From Capnocytophaga sp. oral taxon 878 (lineage in GTDB: Bacteria > Bacteroidota > Bacteroidia > Flavobacteriales > Flavobacteriaceae), in NCBI RefSeq assembly GCF_002999135.1, contig NZ_CP027229.1, positions 1,054,001-1,118,000 on the forward strand: a stretch of 64,000 bases of DNA, given 5' to 3'. Positions within the stretch are counted from its first letter, which is position 1. Every line of letters starts with the position of its first letter. A model generated the notes under the pieces. It saw only the letters and a program-made list of their open reading frames with translations, ran no database searches and was not told the origin of the DNA. This document shows, in pieces, positions 52,417 to 60,807 of the stretch. The position numbers and the translations under genes are program-made.

Positions 52417-53508
52417 ATGAAAGCAGGAATAGTAGGACTACCAAATGTAGGTAAGTCGACTTTATTTAATTGTTTATCAAATGCGAAAGCACAAAGTGCA
52501 AACTTTCCTTTTTGTACTATTGAGCCAAACTTAGGGGTAGTGAATGTACCTGACCCTCGTTTGGAAAAACTTGAAACCCTTGTGAAACCTGAACGTGTAC
52601 TACCAGCTACTGTAGAGATTGTAGATATTGCTGGATTGGTAAAAGGGGCAAGTAAAGGAGAAGGCTTAGGAAACCAATTTTTGGGTAATATACGTGAATG
52701 TAATGCTATTATACACGTATTACGCTGTTTTGAGAATGACAATATCGTACACGTGGATGGGAGTGTGAACCCGATACGTGATAAGGAAACTATAGACATA
52801 GAACTACAACTAAAAGACCTTGAAACTGTAGAAAAACGATTAGAGAAAGTAACTCGTGCTGCCAAAGCAGGCGACAAGAAGGCTGCTAAGGAAATGGACT
52901 TACTAAACCGTGTAAAAGATGCCCTACTTACTGGTGTATCGGCACGTGCTATACAAGTAAATGAAGAAGAAAAGGAACTATTGGAGAGCTTCCAGTTACT
53001 TACTACTAAACCTGTACTATACGTATGCAATGTAGATGAAAAATCGGCTAAAAATGGTAATACTTATGTAGAACAAGTGAGAGAAGCTGTAAAAGATGAA
53101 GAAGCAGAAGTAATTGTACTAGCTGTAGCTACTGAGGCTGATATTACAGAGTTAGAGAGCTATGAAGAGCGCCAAATGTTTTTGGAAGATATAGGCCTAG
53201 ATGAGCCAGGAGCTTCTAAACTAATACGTGCTGCTTATCACTTACTAAACTTACAAACTTATTTTACTGCAGGAGTAAAAGAAGTACGTGCTTGGACAAT
53301 ACATAAGGGCGATACAGCTCCGCAAGCTGCAGGTGTTATTCATACCGACTTTGAAAAAGGTTTTATACGTGCTGAAGTAATTGCTTATGATGACTTTATA
53401 ACATTTGGCAGCGAAACCAAAGTAAAAGAAGCTGGTAAAATGCGTGTAGAAGGTAAAGAATACATAGTGAAAGACGGTGATATTATGCATTTCCGTTTCA
53501 ATGTATAA
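52417..53508 (+). CDS. ychF: Redox-regulated ATPase YchF
   Basis: A 363-aa Obg-family NTPase. Domain order: G domain with P-loop GLPNVGKST (6-14), switch [12 protein letters not shown]3 [20 protein letters not shown], inserted coiled-coil (about 125-190), G4-like VCNVDEKS (a variant of NxxE that favours ATP), and the C-terminal TGS domain (about 275-363). YchF/OLA1 binds ribosomes and affects stress responses. The gene is not followed by a plus-strand terminator; a minus-strand RNA candidate points at its 3' end. Confidence 0.96.
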   Translation: MKAGIVGLPNVGKSTLFNCLSNAKAQSANFPFCTIEPNLGVVNVPDPRLEKLETLVKPERVLPATVEIVDIAGLVKGASKGEGLGNQFLGNIRECNAIIHVLRCFENDNIVHVDGSVNPIRDKETIDIELQLKDLETVEKRLEKVTRAAKAGDKKAAKEMDLLNRVKDALLTGVSARAIQVNEEEKELLESFQLLTTKPVLYVCNVDEKSAKNGNTYVEQVREAVKDEEAEVIVLAVATEADITELESYEERQMFLEDIGLDEPGASKLIRAAYHLLNLQTYFTAGVKEVRAWTIHKGDTAPQAAGVIHTDFEKGFIRAEVIAYDDFITFGSETKVKEAGKMRVEGKEYIVKDGDIMHFRFNV

Positions 53509-53597
53509 AAAAAAATCGGTAAGACAATTCCCATCGCTTACCGAAAAATAATTCTAAATTAAATAATCATGAAGCAATTTAAGACAAAACCTTAATT
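53508..53597 (-). ncRNA. Candidate small RNA of about 90 nt
   Basis: A full promoter on the minus strand, TTTG (53632-53635), a 20-bp spacer and TACCTTTG (53604-53611), predicts a start near 53597. No ORF follows. The predicted transcript has a 5' hairpin (GCAATTAAG...CTTAAATTGC), an A/U-rich middle, and a terminator stem TCGGTAAG/CTTACCGA (53516-53544) with a run of nine T, ending next to the ychF stop. I recognise no known RNA family. Confidence 0.5.
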
Positions 53598-53603
53598 GCG
53601 GGG

Positions 53604-53635
53604 CAAAGGTACGGCGAGAATCAGTTAGAAACAAA
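53604..53635 (-). promoter_or_regulatory. Orphan promoter driving the small-RNA candidate
   Basis: TTTG-N20-TACCTTTG, an exact consensus, with no coding region downstream on its strand other than the antisense of ychF. Confidence 0.6.
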
Positions 53636-53710
53636 CTAAATAAGCGTGTTGATTAAATTATTGTTGTATCTGCACCATAAATACCAAGAAAAATATAAAA
53701 AAATCATTAT

Positions 53711-54460
53711 ATGAGAAAAAAAATTGTAGCAGGAAACTGGAAAATGAACAACGACCTTAACAAATCGTTGGCTCTTATTTCTGACCTTTTGAAAAAAGTA
53801 CCTCAAACTGAGGCTGAAGTAATGATAGCCCCTACTTTTGTAAACCTTATACCAGCAGTAGAAGCTGTAAAAGGTAGCCACATTGAAGTAATTGCCCAAA
53901 ATATGCACTTTGCTGAAAATGGTGCTTATACTGGAGAAATTTCGGCTGAAATGTTGGGTAGTATAGGTGTAAAGACTACTATCTTAGGACACTCTGAACG
54001 TCGTGCTTATTTTAACGAAACAGATGAGAGCCTAGCTAAGAAAGTAGATACTGCCTTAAAACACAATATGCGTGTGGTATTCTGTATAGGAGAAGAATTG
54101 GCAGAGCGCAAAGCTAACAAGCACTTTGATGTAGTAGGTAGCCAAATAAAGAAAGGATTATTCCACTTACCAGCTGAGGCTTGGCAACACGTAGTGCTAG
54201 CTTATGAGCCTGTATGGGCTATAGGTACTGGTGAAACAGCTACCCCTGAACAAGCACAAGAAATTCACCACTTTATTCGCAAGACTATTGCTGAGAAATA
54301 CGGCAAAGAGGTAGCTGATAAAGTATCTATCTTGTACGGAGGTAGTGTAAAACCTGATAATGCAAAAGAAATCTTCGCTAAGGAAGATGTAGATGGCGGA
54401 CTTATAGGGGGTGCAGCCCTTAAAGCAGAGGACTTTGTAAGCATTATCAAGAGTATTTAA
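53711..54460 (+). CDS. tpiA: Triosephosphate isomerase
   Basis: A 249-aa TIM barrel interconverting dihydroxyacetone phosphate and glyceraldehyde 3-phosphate. Catalytic residues are in place: Lys11 (AGNWKMN), His in LGHSERR (about 95) and Glu in AYEPVWAIGTG (about 167); the flexible loop 6 and the C-terminal GGSVKPDNAKE and GGLIGGAALK phosphate sites are present. It has its own terminator. Confidence 0.97.
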   Translation: MRKKIVAGNWKMNNDLNKSLALISDLLKKVPQTEAEVMIAPTFVNLIPAVEAVKGSHIEVIAQNMHFAENGAYTGEISAEMLGSIGVKTTILGHSERRAYFNETDESLAKKVDTALKHNMRVVFCIGEELAERKANKHFDVVGSQIKKGLFHLPAEAWQHVVLAYEPVWAIGTGETATPEQAQEIHHFIRKTIAEKYGKEVADKVSILYGGSVKPDNAKEIFAKEDVDGGLIGGAALKAEDFVSIIKSI

Positions 54461-54480
54461 TTTTTGATTGATTTTACAAT

Positions 54481-54523
54481 AAAGGGTGTCCGGAAAGTCA
54501 CTTTTTGGACACCCTTTCTTTTT
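54481..54523 (+). terminator. Terminator of tpiA
   Basis: Stem AAAGGGTGTCC/GGACACCCTTT with a loop of about 15 nt and a following CTTTTTT. Confidence 0.85.
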
Positions 54524-54534
54524 TACAAAAACAG

Positions 54535-55554
54535 ATGTTACAAAACGATTTATTACTAAGAGTACTTGATGGTGAGGTGACTGAGCGTCCGCCAGTGTGG
54601 ATGATGCGCCAAGCAGGGCGTTACCTACCGGAATTTAGAGCGTTACGCGATAAGTACGACTTCTTTACCCGTTGCCAGACGCCTGAGTTGGCTGCTGAAA
54701 TTACTGTGCAGCCAGTGGATATAGTAGGTGTAGATGCTGCTATCTTATTTTCGGATATACTGGTAGTGCCACAGGCTATGAATATTCCTTTTGAGATGAA
54801 AAAAGGAGTAGGGCCTTGGCTAGAAAAACCTGTACGTACTGCTAATGATGTGGCACAAGTAATAGTGCCTAATATAGAAGAACGCTTGGGTTATGTGATG
54901 GAAGCTATAAAACTCACTAAAGAGATGCTTAACAACCGTGTGCCGCTTATAGGGTTTGCGGGTTCGCCGTGGACTATACTATGTTATACAGTGGAAGGCT
55001 CGGGATCACGTGATTATACCACTGCTAAAGAGTTTTGCTTTACACAGCCAGAGCTTGCGCACCAGCTATTGCAAAAGATTACTGATACGACTATACTTTA
55101 TCTGAAAGAAAAAGTAAAAGCAGGTGTAGATGCTGTACAGCTGTTTGATAGCTGGGGTGGTGTACTATCGGCGGATGATTACCGCAACTTCTCGTGGCAG
55201 TATTTGAACCAAATAGTGGAAGCCTTGGCCCCTCTTACTAGGGTGATTGTATTTGCTAAAGGTTGCTGGTTTGGCTTACCTGAAATGGCTGCAAGCAAAG
55301 CTGCTGCGCTAGGAGTAGACTGGACGTGTGCTCCTGAAATAGCTCGTGAGCTTACTGGACACAAAAAGGTATTACAAGGGAACTTTGACCCTTCACGGCT
55401 TTTGGCTCCTCGTGCTGAAATTAAGAAGAAAGTAAAGGAGATGATTACTGCTTTTGGCAAAGAGCATTATATAGCTAACTTAGGACATGGTATTTTACCT
55501 AATGTGCCTGTGGAAAATGCTATTGCCTTTGTGGAGGCTGTGAAGAGCTTTTAG
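54535..55554 (+). CDS. hemE: Uroporphyrinogen decarboxylase
   Basis: A 339-aa HemE enzyme converting uroporphyrinogen III to coproporphyrinogen III in haem synthesis. Visible features: [17 protein letters not shown] at the N-terminus, the catalytic Asp in [22 protein letters not shown], and VQLFDSWGG. The frame is open from 54505, but that start (TTG) lies in the tpiA terminator, so the ATG at 54535 is chosen. No other hem gene is adjacent. Confidence 0.96.
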   Translation: MLQNDLLLRVLDGEVTERPPVWMMRQAGRYLPEFRALRDKYDFFTRCQTPELAAEITVQPVDIVGVDAAILFSDILVVPQAMNIPFEMKKGVGPWLEKPVRTANDVAQVIVPNIEERLGYVMEAIKLTKEMLNNRVPLIGFAGSPWTILCYTVEGSGSRDYTTAKEFCFTQPELAHQLLQKITDTTILYLKEKVKAGVDAVQLFDSWGGVLSADDYRNFSWQYLNQIVEALAPLTRVIVFAKGCWFGLPEMAASKAAALGVDWTCAPEIARELTGHKKVLQGNFDPSRLLAPRAEIKKKVKEMITAFGKEHYIANLGHGILPNVPVENAIAFVEAVKSF

Positions 55555-55591
55555 ATATTGAGAGGATTTTAATGATAATGAGGATTATAGT

Positions 55592-55635
55592 AAAATCCTG
55601 ACTGAGTGGCTTAAAAGGCACTTGGTCAGGATTTT
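55592..55635 (+). terminator. Terminator of hemE
   Basis: Stem AAAATCCTGAC/GTCAGGATTTT with a 21-nt loop and a run of eight T; it also faces the convergent 157-aa gene. Confidence 0.85.
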
Positions 55636-55651
55636 TTTTGTACGTTATATT

Positions 55652-56125
55652 TTACCAAGTTTGAGCATATTCAAATAGATAGTGTTCTTCATCGGAAAAA
55701 TAGTGGTAGTAGTGTTTGGTTTCATTTATATAGCCTATATCAAAACCTAAGTGTTGCGTTTGAGATTGGGCTATTTCGGCACTAAAAAATGATGTTACAT
55801 CGGTTAAACGCAATCTTATACCAAAATCAAGGAGAGGAAGTAAAATGATATCGGGTGGGGATGTTATGGCTTGTATTTTGGTGAGTATCCAGTCCTTTTT
55901 GTGTGAATGAGTTTCGTTTTCGGTTAATAGGAATCTATCGGTATAGGGGGTAGCTTGTTCATATCGTATAGAATTGCGTAGAAAATCATAAAAGGGAGTT
56001 AGCTCCTGAGATTTTACTAACTGTAATACTTCGCAGGAGGGTAGGTTTTGATAATAATCAAGTGTGGCTTTTTGGGTGAGTTGCTTTCTTTTTTCTACAA
56101 TACGTTGTTTTATACTTAGGCTCAT
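55652..56125 (-). CDS. Hypothetical protein, 157 aa
   Basis: A soluble protein with no signal peptide; the N-terminus is helical and basic (MSLSIKQRIVEKRKQLTQK) and the C-terminus aromatic (YYHYFSDEEHYLFEYAQTW). No family recognised. It has a consensus promoter at 56213-56243, giving an mRNA leader of about 80 nt. Size and composition resemble immunity-type proteins, but there is no further support. Confidence 0.7.
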   Translation of the reverse strand: MSLSIKQRIVEKRKQLTQKATLDYYQNLPSCEVLQLVKSQELTPFYDFLRNSIRYEQATPYTDRFLLTENETHSHKKDWILTKIQAITSPPDIILLPLLDFGIRLRLTDVTSFFSAEIAQSQTQHLGFDIGYINETKHYYHYFSDEEHYLFEYAQTW

Positions 56126-56212
56126 AAATTCTAGCGTAAGAGTTATTTATTAATGTTGGGGAGGGTTTCTTTGTTTTATGAAAGTGGTTATGTGTTTGGG
56201 ATAAATATGGGA

Positions 56213-56243
56213 CAAAGGTACAAAATAATAAGTAGATGGGCAA
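56213..56243 (-). promoter_or_regulatory. Promoter of the 157-aa gene
   Basis: TTG (56241-56243), a 20-bp spacer and TACCTTTG (56213-56220) on the minus strand. Confidence 0.6.
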
Positions 56244-56279
56244 GTTGGGTATTGGAGGGAGAGGGTTGTAGTTGCAGAC

Positions 56280-56324
56280 TATCCTTCGTTTATAGTTCGT
56301 TTATCCTTCGTTATTCGTTCGTTC
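56280..56324 (+). repeat. 45-bp dispersed repeat, copy 4 (subtype B)
   Basis: Identical to copy 2 (31776-31820, minus). It points to lspA, 177 bp downstream, and is followed by a G-rich plus strand (about 56335-56425). Confidence 0.9.
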
Positions 56325-56446
56325 AGGGTTCATTCGTTCAATGGGGTGGTTAGTTGATGGGTGGTGGGATTATGTATTGATGTTGGGGTATGTGGTGCTT
56401 GGGGGTGGAGGGAAAGGGAGGTTAAAATGTAAAGAATGCATAGTTT

Positions 56447-56477
56447 TTTGTTAATTGGAAAAAAGTTTGTAATTTTG
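56447..56477 (+). promoter_or_regulatory. Promoter of lspA-mutS2
   Basis: TTTG (56447-56450), a 19-bp spacer and TAATTTTG (56470-56477), 24 bp before the lspA ATG. It excludes the longer frame from 56436. Confidence 0.7.
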
Positions 56478-56501
56478 CAGCCGCTCACTAAGAAAAATAT
56501 T

Positions 56502-57098
56502 ATGAAATTAAGATATGCGACCTTCATTATCCTATTGGTATTGATTATTGACCAATGGAGTAAAATATATATAAAAACACACTTTATTCACGATGAGACT
56601 ATTAAGGTTTTTAGCTGGTTTCACATTCACTTTGTAGAAAATGAGGGGGCTGCTTGGGGGACTAAAATACCTGGTAAATACGGTAAACTTATTTTGACAT
56701 TGTTCCGTATTGGGGCTGTGATAGGGATAGGATATTGGTTGGTATCGGCAGTTAAGAAGCAACAATCTAAGATATTGATTATTTGTATATCGCTTATTTT
56801 GGCTGGTGCTTTGGGGAACATTATAGACTCGGTGTTTTACGGTGTTATTTTTGATCATAGTTTTGGTAATGTTGCTACTCTTTTCTCGGATAATCCGTAT
56901 GGTACGCTGTTACACGGGATGGTAGTGGATATGTTTTATTTTCCTCTTATAGACACTACTTTACCGAGCTGGGTTCCTATATGGGGAGGGGAACGTTTTC
57001 GTTTTTTTGAACCTATTTTTAACGTGGCAGACTCGGCTATATGCATTGCAGTGGGGCTGATGATTATATACCACAAAAAGATTTTCCCAAAAGAATAA
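56502..57098 (+). CDS. lspA: Lipoprotein signal peptidase (signal peptidase II)
   Basis: A 198-aa inner-membrane aspartyl protease that removes signal peptides from prolipoproteins. Four helices; conserved motifs include LIIDQWSKIYIK, VENEGAAWG, GALGNIIDSVFYG and the catalytic Asp pair in NIIDS and FNVADSAI. It is longer than E. coli LspA (164 aa) because of a loop of about 40 residues (about 125-165), common in Bacteroidetes. The many lipoproteins in this window are its clients. mutS2 begins at the next base after its stop. Confidence 0.95.
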   Translation: MKLRYATFIILLVLIIDQWSKIYIKTHFIHDETIKVFSWFHIHFVENEGAAWGTKIPGKYGKLILTLFRIGAVIGIGYWLVSAVKKQQSKILIICISLILAGALGNIIDSVFYGVIFDHSFGNVATLFSDNPYGTLLHGMVVDMFYFPLIDTTLPSWVPIWGGERFRFFEPIFNVADSAICIAVGLMIIYHKKIFPKE

Positions 57099-59270
57099 AT
57101 GAACACAAAGACACTGGAAGACTTAGAGTTTTATACGGTACTTACTCAGCTATCAGACCTCTGCCTTACGGAGCTAGGCAAGAAATATGCTTTGCGTATT
57201 GAGCCTTTTAAAAATAAAGAGAATTTGTTATTGGCTTTGCGCCAAACAAATGAGTATAATTCTTCATTTGATAACAATAATGTTATTCCTTCACATTTTT
57301 GCGAGAATATAAGCCACGAAATTAAGCTATTGGCTATTGAAAATGCTTTGCTTGAGATAGGCAGTATTAGGAAAATACACCGGATATCGGAGGTTACTAA
57401 TACACATATTCTTTTCTTCAGGAAATTTAAAGACCTCTACCCTACCCTTTTTGAAACTGCTGATAGCATTACATACACTAATGAGGTGGTGAATGCTATT
57501 GACAAGGTATTGGATAAATACGGTGAGATTAAGAGTGAGGCTTCGGCTACCTTGGCGAATATACGTAGGGAGATAAGTGCTTTGAAGGGGAAGATAAACG
57601 AAAGTTTTAACCGTGCTTTGGCTGAATACAACACTGCTGACCTTTTGGATGATATACGAGAAACAGTAGTGGAAAATAGGCGTGTACTAGCGGTAAAAGC
57701 TATGTATCGCAGGAAAGTACAAGGGACAGTATTGGGTAGCTCTAAAACTGGTAGCATTGTATATATAGAGCCGCGACAGACTGAGCTATACACCCGTGAA
57801 CTTACTAACTTACTGTACGACGAGAAGGAAGAAATACAACGCATACTGCGAGAACTTACAGCTTTTATCAGTCAGTTTGTAGAATTATTGAAAGATTACC
57901 AAAGGTATATTACAGCTATTGATATTATCTACGCTAAAGCTAAGTATGCTTACCTTATGAACGCTCTGCTTCCTGAAATAGGAGAAGAACGGGTGCTGCT
58001 ATTGCGTGATGCTTATCACCCATTATTACTGCTGAATAACAATAAAAAAGGGGTTACTACTTACCCACAGACTATAGAACTGAATGATGAAAAGCGCATT
58101 ATTGTAATTTCGGGACCTAATGCTGGAGGAAAAAGTATTACCCTAAAAACTATAGGACTACTACAACTAATGCTACAGAGTGGGATGCTGGTGCCTGTGC
58201 ATCACCGCTCAAAGATGTGTTTGTTTGAACGTATTTTGACAGATATAGGGGATAACCAATCAATAGAGAACCACCTAAGTACTTATAGCTACCGGCTAAA
58301 GAATATGAATTATTTTTTGCGGAAGTGCAATGCCCATACACTGTTTTTGATAGATGAGTTTGGTACAGGTAGTGACCCTGAATTAGGAGGAGCTTTGGCA
58401 GAAATATTTTTAGAAGAGTTTTATCATAGGAAAGCGTTTGGGGTTATTACAACCCATTACACTAACTTAAAAATGCTAGCCGATGAGTTGCCTCACGCCA
58501 CTAATGCCAATATGCTATTTAATGATAAGACCTTAGAACCTATTTACAAGCTTATTATAGGAGAGGCAGGAAGTTCATTTACCTTTGAAGTAGCACAGAA
58601 AAATGGTATACCATTTAGCCTTATTAATAGGGCAAAAAAGAAGATAGAGAAGGGTAAAGTACGTTTTGATGCTACTATTGCTAAATTACAGAAGGAACGG
58701 TCACGTATGGAAAAGACTGCTGAAACCCTTAAAGATAAAGAAGTAAAAGCCCGTGAAGAAGCTAAGCGATTGGAAGAACTAAATGATAAAGTAAAGAGTA
58801 AACTGGTAAACTACCAAGAGCTATATGACCAGAGCCAACGCATGATTACCTTGGGTACAAGAGTAGACCAACTGGCAGAACGTTACTTTTATGATGGGAA
58901 ACGCAGGCCTCTTATAGCTGAAATCTTAAGACTTATAGAAACTGAGAATGCCAAACGCAAGCAAGTAACTAAAGAAGAACGCACCAAACAGAAAGAAGAG
59001 AAAAAAGCTACTGTAGAGGAAGTACATAAACAAATAGAAACAATACGGCAGCAGCGCAAAGAAGAAAAGAAAGAGCGCATAGCACAAGAACGCGCCGAAA
59101 AAGAGAAACTACAACGTACCCTTGCTATAGGTGACCGTGTACGGATAAAAGACAGCCGTAGTGTAGGTAGCATAGATAAAATAGAAAAAGGCAAAGCTGT
59201 TATCAACTATGGAGCTTTTACTACTTCGGTTGCTTTGGAAGAGCTGGAGCTAGTGCAGAAGATGAGATAG
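57099..59270 (+). CDS. MutS2-family DNA-binding ATPase without a clear Smr domain
   Basis: A 723-aa MutS-family ATPase. Core helices (about 1-290), ABC-type ATPase with Walker A GPNAGGKS (339-346), signature region NLSTYSYRLKN-like and Walker B LFLIDEFGTGSD (about 414-425), a coiled coil (about 515-665) and a C-terminal KOW-like beta segment (LAIGDRVRIKDS). MutS2 acts on recombination intermediates or on stalled ribosomes. The usual C-terminal Smr nuclease domain is not seen, and the length is short of the ~780 aa norm. It directly abuts lspA, and its last 50 bp overlap the convergent methyltransferase gene. Confidence 0.9.
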   Translation: MNTKTLEDLEFYTVLTQLSDLCLTELGKKYALRIEPFKNKENLLLALRQTNEYNSSFDNNNVIPSHFCENISHEIKLLAIENALLEIGSIRKIHRISEVTNTHILFFRKFKDLYPTLFETADSITYTNEVVNAIDKVLDKYGEIKSEASATLANIRREISALKGKINESFNRALAEYNTADLLDDIRETVVENRRVLAVKAMYRRKVQGTVLGSSKTGSIVYIEPRQTELYTRELTNLLYDEKEEIQRILRELTAFISQFVELLKDYQRYITAIDIIYAKAKYAYLMNALLPEIGEERVLLLRDAYHPLLLLNNNKKGVTTYPQTIELNDEKRIIVISGPNAGGKSITLKTIGLLQLMLQSGMLVPVHHRSKMCLFERILTDIGDNQSIENHLSTYSYRLKNMNYFLRKCNAHTLFLIDEFGTGSDPELGGALAEIFLEEFYHRKAFGVITTHYTNLKMLADELPHATNANMLFNDKTLEPIYKLIIGEAGSSFTFEVAQKNGIPFSLINRAKKKIEKGKVRFDATIAKLQKERSRMEKTAETLKDKEVKAREEAKRLEELNDKVKSKLVNYQELYDQSQRMITLGTRVDQLAERYFYDGKRRPLIAEILRLIETENAKRKQVTKEERTKQKEEKKATVEEVHKQIETIRQQRKEEKKERIAQERAEKEKLQRTLAIGDRVRIKDSRSVGSIDKIEKGKAVINYGAFTTSVALEELELVQKMR

Positions 59271-59928
59271 AATTTACGCCCGTTACTACCCAGTAGTAGC
59301 GGGTTATTTTTTTGCCTTTGGCAGTGCACATTTCTTGCTGAAAAGGCTGGGCTGTAACTGAAGTAAAACCTATTTGATTGAGTAATAAAACTACCTCATC
59401 GGGATGGTAGAAGTGAAAGACTTGTTGCGCAAAAGGTAATTTGAGACCGATAGCCTGATCAATAAAAGTAAGGGCAAGAGTAGCTTGAGGAGCAAGAAAA
59501 GAGCGCAGATGTGTGAGATACTGTTGCAAATTCGTAATGAAATAAATGGTATTTACCATAAAACAGACATCAAAAAGATGGGTAAAGGAAGGAAGCTTAT
59601 CAGCGGTTACTTGGAGAAAAGATGCTTGTTGCAATTGTACTCTTACAGCATTATAAGTAGAGGCTTCGGAAAGCATAGCTGCAGAAGTTTCTAAGCCTAC
59701 ATACTGCAAATGCTCTGCTTGTGCAAATAAATAGGGTAAGTGCTTGCCATTACCAAAGCCAATTTCTAAGATATGACTATGAGAAGAAAGAGACAGGCTA
59801 GAGAGCGTTTGTTGTATCATTTCAAAGTTTTGCTCAAACATATAATTACCTACAGCTATGGATTTTTCGCCTGTGGGACAGCGCAATAATTCACCCAAAA
59901 GAGACATATTTTCAACAGGAGGATTCAT
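59221..59928 (-). CDS. Class I SAM-dependent methyltransferase
   Basis: A 235-aa Rossmann-fold methyltransferase. SAM-binding motif I is HILEIGFGNGKHLPYL (about 53-68); motif II YVGLETSAAMLSEA and motif III DVCFMVNTIYFI follow. The target is not identifiable; it resembles the broad Methyltransf_11 group. The C-terminal 17 codons overlap mutS2 on the other strand. A -7 box TATCTTTG lies at 59963-59970. Confidence 0.87.
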   Translation of the reverse strand: MNPPVENMSLLGELLRCPTGEKSIAVGNYMFEQNFEMIQQTLSSLSLSSHSHILEIGFGNGKHLPYLFAQAEHLQYVGLETSAAMLSEASTYNAVRVQLQQASFLQVTADKLPSFTHLFDVCFMVNTIYFITNLQQYLTHLRSFLAPQATLALTFIDQAIGLKLPFAQQVFHFYHPDEVVLLLNQIGFTSVTAQPFQQEMCTAKGKKITRYYWVVTGVNSISSSALAPALPKQPK

Positions 59929-59989
59929 TTCTTTATATATAGATTTTCAGATAGTTACGCCGCAAAGATATAACTTTTTTAGTAAATAG

Positions 59990-60021
59990 TTTGCATAGTA
60001 ATTCAATTTATATTACTTTTA
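59990..60021 (+). promoter_or_regulatory. Probable promoter of etfBA
   Basis: TTTG (59990-59993), a 20-bp spacer and TACTTTTA (60014-60021; last base off consensus), 32 bp before the etfB ATG. Confidence 0.5.
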
Positions 60022-60053
60022 CCGGTTCAAAATTAATATATAATCTATTTAAT

Positions 60054-60794
60054 ATGAAAATATTAGTATGTATCAGCAGTGTGCCAGACACTACTTCCAA
60101 AATAAATTTTACGGACGACTTAAAAGCTTTTAACCCTACGGGGGTACAGTTCATTATTAATCCTAATGATGAGTTTTGCCTTACCAAAGCTATATTGCTA
60201 AAAGAGCAGCTAGGAGCTACTATCACCCTTGTGAATGTAGGTACTGCCGAAACTGAACCCATACTGCGGAAGGCTTACGCTATAGGAGCTGACGAAATTA
60301 TCCGTATTAATGCACAACCTACTGATGCCCTATTTGTAGCTACCCAGCTAGCACAAGTGGTACGTGAGGGAGGGTATGACCTTATTATTTGCGGGAAAGA
60401 ATCTATAGACTATAATGGAGGTATGGTAGGAGGCTACTTATCGGCATTGGTAAACTTGCCTTTTATAAACAAATGTATTGCCTTAAACATTAATGGAAAT
60501 GCTGTTACTGCTGAACGTGAGATTGATGGTGGTAAAGAAACCGTTACAGCAACCTTGCCTTTGGTAATAGGAGGACAAAAAGGACTTACCCAAGAGAAAG
60601 ACCTACGCATACCCAATATGCGAAACCTAATGGCTGCCCGTACAAAAGCTATTACAATACTACCTCCTACAGAAAGTGCACAACACAGCACGATTGTTGG
60701 TTTTGAGAAACTTCCTCCTAAACAACCTGTAAAAATGATAGATGCCAATGATTTAGATACTTTGGCTTCGGTAATTAGTAAATTAGCAAATTAA
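60054..60794 (+). CDS. etfB: Electron transfer flavoprotein beta subunit
   Basis: A 246-aa EtfB with the typical start MKILVCISSVPDTTSKI and the AMP-binding region; the family signature region is VTAEREIDGGKETVTATLPLVIG. With EtfA it carries electrons from acyl-CoA dehydrogenases to the quinone pool. The frame is open from 59991, but the ATG at 60054 matches the family start. etfA begins 13 bp downstream. Confidence 0.95.
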   Translation: MKILVCISSVPDTTSKINFTDDLKAFNPTGVQFIINPNDEFCLTKAILLKEQLGATITLVNVGTAETEPILRKAYAIGADEIIRINAQPTDALFVATQLAQVVREGGYDLIICGKESIDYNGGMVGGYLSALVNLPFINKCIALNINGNAVTAEREIDGGKETVTATLPLVIGGQKGLTQEKDLRIPNMRNLMAARTKAITILPPTESAQHSTIVGFEKLPPKQPVKMIDANDLDTLASVISKLAN

Positions 60795-60807
60795 TTATTA
60801 AGAAAAG

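Noticed and set aside
53516..53544. Hairpin read as a plus-strand terminator of ychF
   Set aside because: The plus strand has A tracts, not a T tract, after the stem; the T run is on the minus strand, which fits the small-RNA model.
53569..53595. Eight-codon frame MKQFKTKP as a leader peptide for tpiA
   Set aside because: No plus-strand promoter precedes it and there is no attenuator between it and tpiA; it also overlaps the 5' hairpin of the minus-strand RNA candidate.
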